64,000 nucleotides of DNA from Streptomyces sp. NBC_00102 (GCF_026343115.1 NZ_JAPEMC010000006.1:89648-153647); one strand, 5' to 3'. Counted from the first letter of the stretch, positions 27,575 through 38,713 are shown. Program-made: numbers and translations. Notes: generated by a model from the sequence alone, not told the origin.

Positions 27575-29338
27575 ATGACCACTCTCCCTGCCCCGTCGCC
27601 CGGACCGTCCCCGTCCGCACCCGCGGCCACGTCCGCATCCACGGCCACGTCCGCGCTCACGGCTGCGCCCACGTCCCCGCCCACGGCCATGTCCGCGCCC
27701 TCGGCCACCGTCACGCTGCGGGACGTCCTGGCGTTCGACGACAGCGGCACCCTGAGACTGCTGCTCGCCCCCGCCGGACAGGACGTCCCCGTCCGGGGCA
27801 GCGCGTTCGCCGAGAACGGCGCGCCCGGGTCGGCCGAGGGGCTGCTGCTGTTCGCCGTGGGGGTCGACACCGCGTCTCCGGAGGCCGCGGCCGCGGTGCG
27901 CCGGGCCGCTCGGCAGGGGGCGTGCGCCGTGGTACTGCGCGATTCCGGGGATGCCGGAACCGCGCCGGAGGTCCTGGACAGCGCGCGTGAGGACGGGATC
28001 GCCGTGCTGGCCCGCGCCGCCTGGGCGGACTGGACGGACACGGCGACGCTGCTGCGCTCCGCCCTCGCCTTCGGGGCTGCGGGCGGCACCGCTCAGGACC
28101 CGTCGGCCGGTGATCCCGCGGGCGGTGGGCTGAGCACACTCGCCGCGGTGATCGCCGCCGCGACCGGCGGAGCGATCACCATCGAGGACACCCGCTTCCG
28201 GGTATTGGCCCACTCCGCCACCCGGCCCGAGGCGGACGGGGTCCGCCGCTCCACCGTCCTCGGCGGCCGGGTGCCCGAGTGGCGGGTGGCCGAGCTGCGC
28301 CGCAGCGGCCTGTTGCGCACGCTCTGGACCTCACGCGAGGTGATTCACCGCCCCGCCGAGGGAGACAGCCCCGAGCGCCTGATCGTCGCGGTGCGCAGCG
28401 GCCCCGAGGTGCTCGGCTCGATCTGGGTGGCGGCGGACGGCAGTCCCCTGCTGCCGGGCGCGGCCCGCGCGCTGCTGTCCGCCGCCGCCACGGCCGCGCC
28501 CCACCTCGTACGCCATCGGCTGCGGGAGAGTGGCGAGGTGCGGCGGCGCGATCACGCGCTGCGCGGACTTCTCCGGGGCGAGGGGGATCTCAGGACCCAC
28601 GCCTGGTCGCTCGGACTGGCGCCCGGCACACCGTGCGCGGTGGTGGCGGTGGCAGCCGGGTCGGCATCGGAGCCGGTGGCTCCCGCGCTGGACCGGACGC
28701 TCGACGTACTGGCCCTGCACGCGGCCTCGTACCGCCCCGAGGTGCGAACTCTCCGGGAGCGGGACAGTTTGCTCGCCCTGCTGCCCGCCGGCTCCGGGAA
28801 GGACCGCGAGGCACTGGGGCTCGCCCGGGAACTGGCCACCCTCGCCTCCTCGTTGCCCGGTGGGGTTCCGGTGCTCGTGGGCGCGGGGGCCGTGGCGGAT
28901 TCCGTCCTCGGCGCCCCAGCCTCCTACGAGGAGGCGTGTCTCGTCGTGCGGGTGCTGCGCGAGAGGCTCGCCGCACGGGATGCCGGGCAGCACGGCGACC
29001 GGGTACCGGTGCGGTGGGCGGGCGCCGCCGAGCTGGGGCCGGTGGTCGACGTACGGCGCATGCTCGACGCGGTCCGGCCGCTGTGGGAGGGGGGCCACGG
29101 CCCGGTGCACGACCTGGTGCGGGCCGACCTCGCGGCCGGCGGCGAGCTGGTCCGGTCCCTCGCCGCCTACCTGGACGCGGCGGGCGACGTTCCGGTCGCC
29201 TCACGCCGCTTGGGCCTGCACGCCAACACCCTCCGCTACCGGTTGCGGCGGGTGAAGGAACGCCACGGGGTGGACATGGACGACCCGGACACCCGGCTGC
29301 TGCTGACGGTCGCCGTCCGCCTCGCCGCCGGCTTCTGA
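27575..29338 (+). CDS. PucR-family transcriptional regulator
   Basis: 587 residues. Ala/Pro/Thr-rich low-complexity N-terminus (about 40 residues), PucR N-terminal domain (VTLRDVLAF...), GGDEF-like middle domain and the C-terminal PucR HTH: LVRSLAAYLDAAGDVPVASRRLGLHANTLRYRLRRVKERHGVDMDDPDTRLLLTVAVRL. PucR proteins regulate purine, amine or amino-acid degradation in other actinomycetes; the target here may be the adjacent LysA-like decarboxylase, inferred only from position. Starts 26 bp after the XRE-TPR stop; no strong ribosome site, start uncertain. Confidence 0.88.
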   Translation: MTTLPAPSPGPSPSAPAATSASTATSALTAAPTSPPTAMSAPSATVTLRDVLAFDDSGTLRLLLAPAGQDVPVRGSAFAENGAPGSAEGLLLFAVGVDTASPEAAAAVRRAARQGACAVVLRDSGDAGTAPEVLDSAREDGIAVLARAAWADWTDTATLLRSALAFGAAGGTAQDPSAGDPAGGGLSTLAAVIAAATGGAITIEDTRFRVLAHSATRPEADGVRRSTVLGGRVPEWRVAELRRSGLLRTLWTSREVIHRPAEGDSPERLIVAVRSGPEVLGSIWVAADGSPLLPGAARALLSAAATAAPHLVRHRLRESGEVRRRDHALRGLLRGEGDLRTHAWSLGLAPGTPCAVVAVAAGSASEPVAPALDRTLDVLALHAASYRPEVRTLRERDSLLALLPAGSGKDREALGLARELATLASSLPGGVPVLVGAGAVADSVLGAPASYEEACLVVRVLRERLAARDAGQHGDRVPVRWAGAAELGPVVDVRRMLDAVRPLWEGGHGPVHDLVRADLAAGGELVRSLAAYLDAAGDVPVASRRLGLHANTLRYRLRRVKERHGVDMDDPDTRLLLTVAVRLAAGF

Positions 29339-29368
29339 GACCGGCTTTCGACGACCGGCTTCTGAGAA

Positions 29369-29473
29369 TGGCTTCTGGCTTCCGGCTTCTGGCTTCCGGC
29401 TTCCGGCTTCTGGCTACTGGCTACTGGCTACTGGCTTCTGGCTTCTGGCTTCTGGCTTCTGGCTTCTGGCTAC
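29369..29473. repeat. Heptanucleotide minisatellite, 15 copies
   Basis: Fifteen consecutive 7-bp units of (T/C)GGCT(T/A)C, starting 31 bp after the PucR stop: six with TTC ending, three TAC, five TTC, one TAC. Degenerate copies flank the array on both sides. It lies in a 305-bp gene-free stretch before the decarboxylase; no hairpin, since all units have one polarity. The varying third and sixth positions suggest expansion by slippage. Confidence 0.9.
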
Positions 29474-29643
29474 TGAGACAGGCTTCTGAAGACTGGCTTC
29501 CGGGACCATCTGTCGAGCCTTGTGCACACTTTTGCACTCCTTTGCACCTGCATGCCCGGGGTTTGTCCGGCAGAACGGGATTCACCTCCAGGACTGGCCC
29601 CGCCGACAATGACCGGGGCCCGCCGGTCGGGGATTCTCACCGT

Positions 29644-31008
29644 ATGACCCAGACGTTTTCCGCCACCGGTACACCGACCACCCCCAAATTCGCCCATGCC
29701 GTGCGGCGCGCGATCGACGACGGCCTGCTCGGAGAGGCTCAGCCCGTCGTCGGATTCATCGACACCGAGGGGGTTCGGGACTCGGTCGAGGCCCTGCGGG
29801 AAGCGTTCTCCGGCGCCCCCCAGGTCCTGCACACCTTCGCGGCGAAGGCGTCCCCTCTCGTCCCGGTACTGCGCCTGCTCGCGTCGTACGGAATGGGGTG
29901 CGAGGTGGCGAGCCCCGGGGAACTGCGGCTGGCCGTGGACGCCGGCTTCGCGCCGTCGACGATCGTGCTCGACTCCCCCGCCAAGACCCGCGAGGAGATC
30001 CGGCTGGCACTGGCACTCGGGATCGCGGTCAACGCCGACAGCCTCGACGAACTGCGCCGCATCGACGCGCTGCGCTGGTCCACCTCCCCCTCGGTCCTCG
30101 GGCTCCGGGTGAACCCGCAGGTCGGAGGCGGTGCGATCGGCGCCATGAGCACGGCCACCGCCACATCGAAGTTCGGCGTCGCGCTGCGGGACCCCGGAGC
30201 CCGCGAGGCGGTGGTGCGCGCCTTCGCCGAACGCCCCTGGCTGACCCGGCTGCACGCGCACGTCGGCTCCCAGGGCTGTCCGCTGGACCTGCTCGCGGCC
30301 GGTGTCGCGGAGACGTACCGGCTGGCCGAGGAGATCAACGCGCACCTCGGCGAGCGCCGGATCACCAGCCTGGACATCGGCGGCGGGCTGCCGGTCAACT
30401 TCGCGGACGACGAAGTGCGGCCCACCCACGGCGACTACGTGACGGCACTGCGCAAGGCGGTACCGGACCTCTTCGACGGGCGGTACGCGCTGGTGACCGA
30501 GTTCGGCCGGTCGTTGCTCGCGAAGAACGGGTTCATCGGGGCGCTGGTGGAGTACACCAAGGAGGCGGGCGGGCGGCGGATCGCCCTGACCCACGCGGGC
30601 GCGCAGACAGCAACCCGTACGGTCCTGATGCCAGAGGCCTGGCCGCTGCGGGTCGGGGCCTTCGGGCCCGACGGCCTGCCCAAGCGCGGGCCCGCGCTCG
30701 CGCAGGACATCGCGGGCCCTTGCTGCTTCGCCGGGGACGTGGTCGCGTACGGCCGGGAGCTCCCGGAGCTGCGCGAGGGCGACTTCGTGGTGCTCTACGA
30801 CACCGGGGCCTACTACTTCTCGGCCCCCTGGGCGTACAACAGCCTGCCGAGGCCGGCGGTGTACGGATTCCGCACGACGGCCGGGGGCGGGGTGCGCTTC
30901 GCACCGGTGCGCGACGCCCAGTCGCTGGAGTCGATCGCGGCCGAGAGTGGACTCGGACACGCCGACGCTCTGGTGGGGCTCGGTGGAGTGAACGGCAGCG
31001 TCGGATGA
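29644..31008 (+). CDS. PLP-dependent decarboxylase, diaminopimelate/ornithine family (LysA-like)
   Basis: 454 residues of the fold-type III (alanine-racemase-like) decarboxylases. The PLP Schiff-base lysine is K68 in TFAAKASPLVPVLRLL; LHAHVGSQGCPLD and LDIGGGLPVNF bind the phosphate; GPCCFAGDVV carries the active-site Cys from the partner subunit; GAYYFS is the usual C-terminal block. True meso-DAP decarboxylase (lysA) in Streptomyces sits elsewhere in the lysine/threonine cluster, so this is probably a paralogue acting on another amino acid or on a secondary-metabolite precursor. Start chosen at the first ATG; GGGGA upstream. Confidence 0.85.
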   Translation: MTQTFSATGTPTTPKFAHAVRRAIDDGLLGEAQPVVGFIDTEGVRDSVEALREAFSGAPQVLHTFAAKASPLVPVLRLLASYGMGCEVASPGELRLAVDAGFAPSTIVLDSPAKTREEIRLALALGIAVNADSLDELRRIDALRWSTSPSVLGLRVNPQVGGGAIGAMSTATATSKFGVALRDPGAREAVVRAFAERPWLTRLHAHVGSQGCPLDLLAAGVAETYRLAEEINAHLGERRITSLDIGGGLPVNFADDEVRPTHGDYVTALRKAVPDLFDGRYALVTEFGRSLLAKNGFIGALVEYTKEAGGRRIALTHAGAQTATRTVLMPEAWPLRVGAFGPDGLPKRGPALAQDIAGPCCFAGDVVAYGRELPELREGDFVVLYDTGAYYFSAPWAYNSLPRPAVYGFRTTAGGGVRFAPVRDAQSLESIAAESGLGHADALVGLGGVNGSVG

Positions 31009-31060
31009 CCTCGGGCCCGCCCGCACGGACGGCGCGCGCCGGACGGGCCCGCACCCGGGA

Positions 31061-31276
31061 TCACCCCGCGGGCTGCGGGGACGGCTCGGGTTCCGGTACG
31101 GGGTCGGGGCCCGGCGCCGGCGGCTGCGGAATCGGGTCCGGGGCAGGGCCGGGCGGTACGGGCCCGGGCCCCGGCGGGACCGGCGGCGGAGTCGGCACCG
31201 GCGTCGGCGGCCCGGGCACCGGGGGCGGGCTCGGCACGGGCGACGGATGGACGGGATCGGGGTACGGCTGGGTCAT
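31061..31276 (-). CDS. Small proline-rich protein
   Basis: 71 residues, about half proline, with repeated Pro-x-Pro units (MTQPYPDPVHPSPVPSPP...). A strong ribosome site (GGGAGGG) six bases before the ATG supports real translation. No signal peptide or recognisable domain; extended polyproline-II structure is expected. Convergent to the decarboxylase, 52 bp beyond its stop. Function unknown. Confidence 0.5.
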   Translation of the reverse strand: MTQPYPDPVHPSPVPSPPPVPGPPTPVPTPPPVPPGPGPVPPGPAPDPIPQPPAPGPDPVPEPEPSPQPAG

Positions 31277-31456
31277 CGCGACCCTCCCATGGTGCGAACG
31301 GTACGAGTGGGGCTCATCCCCACCGTCTCCCGCTGCGGCTGCCCGCGCCTGCCGGGACCACACCTCACACGCCCGGACCGCACCCGTACCGACCGCCCGA
31401 ACACACGTTTACCGAACCACGGAACGCTTGTTCGATCCGGGCCGGCCGCCGCGGAC

Positions 31457-31882
31457 TCAGCGGGCCGACGGCACCGCGTACGGGCTGCGCTCGGTGGGCG
31501 TACCCGGCACAGGGGCGGAGGCGTCACTCCCCAGCCCGACGATCCGGTTGTCCGCGTCCACATGCACCACGCTCGGGACGAGCGTGCGCGCCTCCGCGTC
31601 GTCCACCTGCGCGTAGCTGATGAGAATGACCAGGTCACCGGGGTGCACGAGATGCGCCGCAGCGCCGTTGATCCCGATCACGCCGGAGCCCCGCTCACCC
31701 TCGATGACATAGGTCTCCAGGCGGGCGCCATTGGTGACGTCGACGATGTGCACCAGCTCACCGGGGAGCAGATCCGCGGCTTCCATGAGCTCGGCGTCGA
31801 TCGTGACCGACCCCACGTAGTGAAGATCGGCCTGGGTCACGGTGGCGCGGTGAATCTTGGACTTGAACATGGTGCGGATCAT
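31457..31882 (-). CDS. panD: Aspartate 1-decarboxylase proenzyme
   Basis: 141 residues. Pyruvoyl-dependent enzyme converting L-aspartate to beta-alanine for pantothenate and CoA. The self-processing site is Gly24-Ser25 in [29 protein letters not shown] is the family N-terminus. The numbering matches the Escherichia coli enzyme only when translation starts at MIRTM, and AGGAG lies seven bases before that ATG. The C-terminus is longer than usual by about 15 residues. Other pantothenate genes are not adjacent. Confidence 0.95.
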   Translation of the reverse strand: MIRTMFKSKIHRATVTQADLHYVGSVTIDAELMEAADLLPGELVHIVDVTNGARLETYVIEGERGSGVIGINGAAAHLVHPGDLVILISYAQVDDAEARTLVPSVVHVDADNRIVGLGSDASAPVPGTPTERSPYAVPSAR

Positions 31883-32106
31883 CGATGAACTCCTGAACTT
31901 AGGCTCCCTGCCCGCGTTTTCGCAGGTCAAGTGCTATCCACCTACCCTACAACGATTCGCATGCCGGGCAGCATTCCCCAGGTTTTTGGCCGGGACCACG
32001 AGTTCGTGGTGGACCTCCGGTCGACGGCGCGCGCGTTCCTGCCGGCCACCGGGTGCGCGGTCGACATCGCGCCGAATTCGTCGCCCCGCCTGGACACCGG
32101 TATGTG

Positions 32107-33156
32107 TCAGGGGGACGGCGCCGGGGCGGGTCCGGTGGAGGCGCGGAGGACCAACTCCGTGGCCAGTTCCATGCGGGCGGGTGACCGGACACCGGCGTTC
32201 TCGCCCCGGGAGAGCTCGATCAGACGCTTGACGGCCGCGGCGCCCAGCTCGGTGCTGGGCTGTCTGACGGTCGTCAAGCCTGGAGTGACGTACTGCGCTT
32301 CGGGCAGGTCGTCGAACCCGATGACGCTGATGTCCTCGGGTATCCGCAGGCCCCGGGCCGCCACCGCGTCGTAGACACCGAGTGCCATGGAGTCCGCGCA
32401 GGCGAAGACGCCCGTGATCCTCGGGTCACCGTCGAGCAGGGTGTGGGTGGCGGACGCCGCCTTGGCGCGGTTCCATCCGCCGTGGGCCACCGACACCGTG
32501 GCGTCGCCGACGGCCGTGGTGTCGGCCGCCGCACGGAAACCGTCGACGCGCGCCCTGCTGAAGAGGTGGCGTGCATGGCCTGCGACCACCCCCATCCGCG
32601 TATGGCCGAGAGAGAGGAGGTGGTCGCAGGCCATGCGGCCACCCTCCCAGTTCGCCACTCCGATGCTCGCCACTCCCGAAGGGGGCGTGCTCATCGGGTC
32701 GATGAGCACCACGGGGATGCCCGCGGCGAAGAGTGCGCCGAACTGCCGCGACGCGGGATCGACCAATGTTCCGATCACGCCGATGGTGCGCCTTCTCAGC
32801 AGGCGCGACACCCAGTCTCCGTCCGGTTCCGCGAGGGTCAGGACGACGTCGATGCCGGCCGCCGCCGCTTCGCGTCCGACCCCGGCTATCAGCAGGTTCG
32901 CCCACGATCCCTCGAAGTGGGTGACCACCAGGTCGAGCGCGTGGGCGAGGCCGCTCTCGTCCCGTGCGGTCTCGCCCTTGGCCCCGGCCGGACGGGTGTA
33001 GCCGACGGCCTGCACGGCTTCCATGACCTTCGCGCGGGTCTCCGACGAGACGTCCGTTCCGCCGCGCAGCACCTTGGACACCGTGGGGATGCTCGTACCG
33101 GCGGTCTTGGCCACCAGGGAAAGTGTGGGACGCGATCCGGCTGGTCGAGGCGGCAT
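32107..33156 (-). CDS. LacI-family transcriptional regulator
   Basis: 349 residues. N-terminal lac-type HTH (PTLSLVAKTAGTSIPTVSKVLRGGTDVSSETRAKVMEAVQAVGYTRP) and hinge, then a periplasmic-binding-like effector domain (LDLVVTHFEGSWANLLIAG... IPVVLIDPMSTPPSGVASIGVANWEGGRMACDHLLSLGHTRMGVVAG). Start at MPPRPAGSRP. It faces away from the xylan genes but lies just beyond the GH43 remnant; with the palindrome upstream it may be the local repressor of xylan use, an inference. Confidence 0.92.
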   Translation of the reverse strand: MPPRPAGSRPTLSLVAKTAGTSIPTVSKVLRGGTDVSSETRAKVMEAVQAVGYTRPAGAKGETARDESGLAHALDLVVTHFEGSWANLLIAGVGREAAAAGIDVVLTLAEPDGDWVSRLLRRRTIGVIGTLVDPASRQFGALFAAGIPVVLIDPMSTPPSGVASIGVANWEGGRMACDHLLSLGHTRMGVVAGHARHLFSRARVDGFRAAADTTAVGDATVSVAHGGWNRAKAASATHTLLDGDPRITGVFACADSMALGVYDAVAARGLRIPEDISVIGFDDLPEAQYVTPGLTTVRQPSTELGAAAVKRLIELSRGENAGVRSPARMELATELVLRASTGPAPAPSP

Positions 33157-33202
33157 GGGGCAAAGGTTAGCCCACCTGCCGAAGGGGCCTGCCGGGGACC
33201 GG

Positions 33203-33214
33203 GGAAGCGCTTCC
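33203..33214. promoter_or_regulatory. GGAAGCGCTTCC palindrome upstream of LacI gene
   Basis: Perfect 12-bp palindrome with the central CG typical of LacI-family operators, 47 bp upstream of the LacI start, suggesting autoregulation. Confidence 0.6.
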
Positions 33215-33278
33215 GGCGGGGGCGGGTGGACCGGGTGCGGGCGGGCCCGGGGGTGCGGTTTCCGCCCGCCCCCGGGCG

Positions 33279-33860
33279 TCACACGGACGGTGTCGGGGCC
33301 GGCGCGTACTCGAACCAGTCGAAGGCGACCGAGCCCCGGGTGGCGTACATGCCGATCACCCGGCCGGTGAAGCCGCAGGCGACCTCGGTGGACAGGTAGC
33401 GCCCGTCCAGTTCCGCGATCGGACGGGCGCCGGGGGCGTCGGGATCGCCGAGCCAGAAGCCGATGGTGTCGGGGCCCGTGGTGCCGCCGTCGGTGAGGTG
33501 GGGCGACGCGGGAACGAGGTCGGACGTCCGGATCGTCACGGTGAGGTGCAGCGGCCCGGCCGGGACCGGCCTGCGGGCCAGGGTCTGGCGCAGCGGCCCG
33601 CTGCGGGCGACGACGGTGACCTCCGCGTCCCCGGCCTCCAGTTCGTAGTGGTGGGCCTCGTCCAGGCGCAGGCAGAGTCCGCCGCGTCCCGTGCCCGGGT
33701 CGGTCAGGGTGCCAGCGCGGCAGTCGTGGTGCTGCTGGCGGCGGCCGACGAAGGTGTACCCGGGGGTGTCCAGGGTGGGACCGGTGGGGTGGAGGACCAG
33801 ATGGCCGGATCGCTCGGTGAGCGACCAGGAGGCGAATCCGGACGACGGTTCGGTTCTCGC
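33279..33860 (-). pseudogene. GH43 beta-xylosidase C-terminal (concanavalin-like) remnant
   Basis: An open frame of about 190 codons encodes only the beta-sandwich C-terminal domain found behind GH43 beta-xylosidases and arabinofuranosidases: SWSLTERSGHLVLHP, FVGRRQQHHDCRAGTL and FTGRVIGMYATRGSVAFDWFEY are recognisable. No catalytic five-bladed propeller precedes it; upstream in the same frame the sequence becomes low-complexity and runs into the xylanase terminator. There is no start codon with a ribosome site at the domain edge. It most likely is what remains after deletion of the 5' part of a xylosidase gene beside the xylanase. Confidence 0.6.
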
Positions 33861-33939
33861 TCGTCCGTCCGTCCGTCCCGGGCTCCGCGTGCCGCGCCCC
33901 GGGGCGACTGCGCGGGCGGGGCGGCGGTCCACGCGGTAC

Positions 33940-33963
33940 GGGCCGCCGCCGTGGCGGCGGCCC
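33940..33963. terminator. Hairpin downstream of the xylanase gene
   Basis: 10-bp GC stem (GGGCCGCCGC) with a 4-nt loop, about 55-78 bp past the xylanase stop; a likely intrinsic terminator of the Streptomyces type. Confidence 0.55.
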
Positions 33964-34017
33964 TCCGGGCGGTCGGCCGCCGTCCCTCCCGGAAGAGGAG
34001 GGCGGCGGCGGACCGGG

Positions 34018-35755
<1,738 letters not shown>

Positions 35756-35782
35756 GCGCGCAGATTGTTTGCGCTAACACTT

Positions 35783-35794
35783 CGAAATGTTTCG
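35783..35794. promoter_or_regulatory. CGAAA-N2-TTTCG box
   Basis: CGAAATGTTTCG lies inside a wider repeat GTTTGCG...CGCAAAC (35767-35799). Inverted repeats of the CGAAA/TTTCG type have been described upstream of xylanase genes in actinomycetes; a related TTTCGAAA occurs at 35999-36006 next to GH62, so the pair probably serves a common xylan regulator. Confidence 0.55.
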
Positions 35795-35936
35795 CAAACC
35801 AAGCGAGCCCGCCATCGGGCGCCCGGCGCGGCCACCTATGGCCGGCTCGTGCCGCCAACAGGCTTTCGGTACAAGGCTTGACACCGGTTCGCACCGGCGA
35901 GGGCGGACTCAATCCCAGACAGATCTGCCATACACC

Positions 35937-35965
35937 TTGACTGCGAGCGCTCACATTCCTAGCTT
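35937..35965 (+). promoter_or_regulatory. GH62 promoter with CebR-like operator in its spacer
   Basis: TTGACT, a 17-bp spacer and TAGCTT form a good vegetative promoter. The spacer overlaps TGCGAGCGCTCACA (35942-35955), a 14-bp LacI/CebR-like palindrome with one mismatched pair, ideally placed for repression. Confidence 0.65.
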
Positions 35966-35982
35966 GTGGCGTCATGAGAACG

Positions 35983-36012
35983 AAGCTTTTGCGCAATGTT
36001 TCGAAAAAGCTT
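35983..36012. promoter_or_regulatory. AAGCTTTT...AAAAGCTT hairpin containing TTTCGAAA
   Basis: 8-bp arms flank a 14-bp centre with TTTCGAAA. Being downstream of the GH62 promoter it would be in the leader RNA; it may be a second regulator site or a leader hairpin. Confidence 0.4.
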
Positions 36013-36081
36013 TGGTCTTCCCGCACCCGCACCGCGGCCCGTCGGGTCACCTCACCCCGACCCCTCCCAGGAGGTCCTTTG

Positions 36082-37548
36082 ATGTGGTTCCGCCACGCGT
36101 TTCCGGCCCGTCCGGAACGCCTGCTCGCGCTCCTCGCACCCTTGTTGCTCGTGGCCGGCTTCCTCGGGGCCCAGCCCGCCGAAGCGGCGACGGTCGATTC
36201 CGGCGCCTCGTACGTACTGGTCAACCGCAACAGCGGCAAGGCCCTGGACGTCTACAACCTGGCGACCGGGGACGGCGCCCGCATCGACCAGTGGACCCGG
36301 AACGACCAGAAGCAGCAGCAGTGGCAGTTCACCGACTCCGGTGACGGCTACTACCGCGTCAAGTCCGTCCTCTCGGGCAAGGTGCTCGACGTCTACAACT
36401 GGTCCACCGCGAACGGCGGTTCGATCGTCCAGTGGACCGACCTGAACGCCACCAACCAGCAGTGGAAGCTGGCCGACAGCTCCGACGGCTACGTGAGGCT
36501 CATCTCTCGGCACAGCGGCAAGGCCCTCGAAGTGCAGGGAGCCTCCACCGCCGACAACGCGAACGTCGTCCAGTACGACGACTGGGGCGGTACCAACCAG
36601 CAGTGGAAGCTGGTCAAGGTCGGCGGCGAAACCTCCGGCACGTGCGACCTTCCGTCGGCCTACCGCTGGGCGTCGACGGGCGCTCTGGCGCAGCCCAAGC
36701 AGGGGTGGGCCTCGCTCAAGGACTTCACGGTCGTCCCCTACAACGGCAAGCAGCTTGTCTACGCGACGACGCACGACACCGGGTCGAGCTGGGGTTCGAT
36801 GAACTTCAGCCCGTTCACCAACTGGTCGGACATGGCGTCGGCCGGCCAGAACACCATGTCGTCCGCGACCGTCGCACCCACGCTCTTCTACTTCGCGCCG
36901 AAGAACATCTGGGTGCTCACCTACCAGTGGGGCGGGACCGCCTTCTCCTACCGGACGTCGAGCGACCCCACCAACCCCAACGGCTGGTCATCCCCGCAGG
37001 TGCTCTTCTCCGGGAGCATCAGCGACTCCGGGACCGGACCCATCGACCAGACGATCATCGGTGACGGGACGAACATGTACCTGTTCTTCGCCGGCGACAA
37101 CGGCAAGATCTACCGGGCCTCCATGCCGATCGGGAACTTCCCGGGCAGCTTCGGGTCGTCCTCCACCGTGGTCATGAGCGACTCGACGAACAATCTGTTC
37201 GAAGCGCCGCAGGTCTACAAGCTGCAGGGCCAGAACCGGTACCTCATGATCGTCGAGGCGATCGGTTCGCAGGGCCGCTACTTCCGCTCGTTCACGGCCA
37301 CCGGTCTGAACGGGTCGTGGACACCCCAGGCCGCGACCGAGAGCAATCCGTTCGCCGGCAAGGCCAACAGTGGCGCCACCTGGACCAACGACATCAGCCA
37401 CGGCGAACTGATCCGCACGAGCGCCGATCAGACCATGACCGTCGACCCCTGCAACCTGCAGTTGCTCTACCAGGGCCGCAGCCCCAGCTCCGGCGGCGAC
37501 TACGGCCTCCTGCCCTACCGTCCGGGCCTGCTGACACTGCAGCACTGA
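36082..37548 (+). CDS. Secreted GH62 alpha-L-arabinofuranosidase with CBM13
   Basis: 488 residues: signal peptide ending near QPAEAA, an N-terminal ricin-type CBM13 with repeated QQW motifs (QQQWQF, NQQWKL, NQQWKL; about residues 35-175), then a GH62 five-bladed propeller ([49 protein letters not shown]... [16 protein letters not shown]... [10 protein letters not shown]). GH62 enzymes strip arabinose side chains from arabinoxylan and so assist the xylanase. AGGAGG seven bases before the ATG decides the start; 36 upstream codons in frame are leader. Confidence 0.95.
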   Translation: MWFRHAFPARPERLLALLAPLLLVAGFLGAQPAEAATVDSGASYVLVNRNSGKALDVYNLATGDGARIDQWTRNDQKQQQWQFTDSGDGYYRVKSVLSGKVLDVYNWSTANGGSIVQWTDLNATNQQWKLADSSDGYVRLISRHSGKALEVQGASTADNANVVQYDDWGGTNQQWKLVKVGGETSGTCDLPSAYRWASTGALAQPKQGWASLKDFTVVPYNGKQLVYATTHDTGSSWGSMNFSPFTNWSDMASAGQNTMSSATVAPTLFYFAPKNIWVLTYQWGGTAFSYRTSSDPTNPNGWSSPQVLFSGSISDSGTGPIDQTIIGDGTNMYLFFAGDNGKIYRASMPIGNFPGSFGSSSTVVMSDSTNNLFEAPQVYKLQGQNRYLMIVEAIGSQGRYFRSFTATGLNGSWTPQAATESNPFAGKANSGATWTNDISHGELIRTSADQTMTVDPCNLQLLYQGRSPSSGGDYGLLPYRPGLLTLQH

Positions 37549-37554
37549 CCGGAC

Positions 37555-37593
37555 GGCGCGACCGGCCCGGTCACGCACCGGGCCGGTCGCGCC
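37555..37593 (+). terminator. GH62 terminator
   Basis: Perfect 17-bp stem (arm GGCGCGACCGGCCCGGT) with a 5-nt loop, a few bases after the stop and followed by CTTTCC. Confidence 0.85.
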
Positions 37594-37778
37594 CTTTCCG
37601 ATCCGCCCTGCCCCGATTCCCCCGCCTCCCTCACGCCACTGCCACGCGACGAAGCGCCGCCGCAGGACGAAGAGGGCAGGTTGACGGCGAAGGCGGGGCA
37701 GACGTACGGGCACCCGCCCGCCACACTCCTGCATACGGGCTTCCTGCGCCCGTCGCGCGGGACACACTCCGACACTCC

Positions 37779-37826
37779 GACGCCCCGGCGCCCCGACGCC
37801 CCGACGCCCCGACGCCCCGACGCCCC
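37779..37826. repeat. Six tandem 8-bp repeats
   Basis: Six units of GACGCCCC (the second GGCGCCCC) in the 367-bp gene-free interval between the GH62 and TetR genes. The rest of that interval holds only the GH62 terminator and GC-rich sequence in which I see nothing else. Confidence 0.75.
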
Positions 37827-37915
37827 GAGACGTTTACGACCCCGGGCGGCCCGAGACGCATACGGCTCCGGGGGGGGGCCGGCACGGCGTGCGGGCAGCA
37901 CCGCCGCCCGCGGCA

Positions 37916-38713
37916 CTAAGCTTGTGGGTTCTGACGTCGCTTCGGGTCCGGCAGGTAGCTCGCGAGGCCCCTCAGGATGATCTCCAGGCCGATGTCGAAC
38001 CTCTCCTCGGAGGAGTCCGTCACCAGCAGCCCGGACAGGGCGCGCAGATGAGGGAATTCCGCCGCCGGCAGAGAGGCGAAGTAGGTCTGCATCTCCCCTG
38101 CCGTTTGGCCCCGGTCGGACGGGGCCGGAGAGAGGTCGTCACCTTCGCGGCCCGCGCCCCGGTCCCGGTCCCGCCACAGCCCTTCCTCAAGGACGAAGCC
38201 GTCGATGTAGGTGGAGATGATGTCGCCCGCCCGGGCCGCGATGCGGTCGGGCAGACCCGCGACGCGGAAGACGGCCAGCACGGCTTCGACGTGCGGCAGC
38301 AGTTCGGCGGTGAAGGGGGCGTGCGCCATCGAAATCCGGGCCATGTCCCGGTGGGCCAGGAGGCGTTGCCGTGCGGACCGGGCGTAGTCGCGCACCTGCT
38401 CCTGCCATCGGGCGGGATCGGGCGAGGGGATCGAGAAACCGTCGAAGAGGCGGGTGTACATCAGCTCCAGGAGCTCGTCCTTGGAACTGACGTGGGCGTA
38501 GAGGGCCGAGGCCGATACGCCCAGTTCGGCCGCGACCTGACGCATCGACAGACCATCGAGTCCCTCGCGGCCGAGCACGGTGAATGCGGCGTCGACGACC
38601 CGGTCGCGCGACAGCGGCAGGCGCGCGGGAGCTCCTTGGGTGCGCGCGGGACGCCCACGCTCCCAGGGAGAGGGCGGAGGAGGCGCGGGGGTACCGGTGG
38701 CCGGGTCGGTCAT
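37916..38713 (-). CDS. TetR-family repressor
   Basis: 265 residues. N-terminal HTH (LSRDRVVDAAFTVLGREGLDGLSMRQVAAELGVSASALYAHVSSKDELLELMYTRLF) after a Pro-rich 35-residue extension, then a TetR_C-type ligand domain (MARISMAHAPFTAELLPHVEAVLAVFRVAGL). ATG used; a GTG two codons upstream is possible. Divergent from an MFS multidrug-type exporter 483 bp away, the standard efflux-repressor arrangement. Confidence 0.9.
   Translation of the reverse strand: MTDPATGTPAPPPPSPWERGRPARTQGAPARLPLSRDRVVDAAFTVLGREGLDGLSMRQVAAELGVSASALYAHVSSKDELLELMYTRLFDGFSIPSPDPARWQEQVRDYARSARQRLLAHRDMARISMAHAPFTAELLPHVEAVLAVFRVAGLPDRIAARAGDIISTYIDGFVLEEGLWRDRDRGAGREGDDLSPAPSDRGQTAGEMQTYFASLPAAEFPHLRALSGLLVTDSSEERFDIGLEIILRGLASYLPDPKRRQNPQA

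Noticed and set aside
28279..31008. A 909-codon open frame spanning the PucR 3' half, the heptad repeat and the decarboxylase
   Set aside because: Its first 370 codons are an Arg/Gly-rich shadow of PucR in another frame; only the part from 29644 is the decarboxylase.
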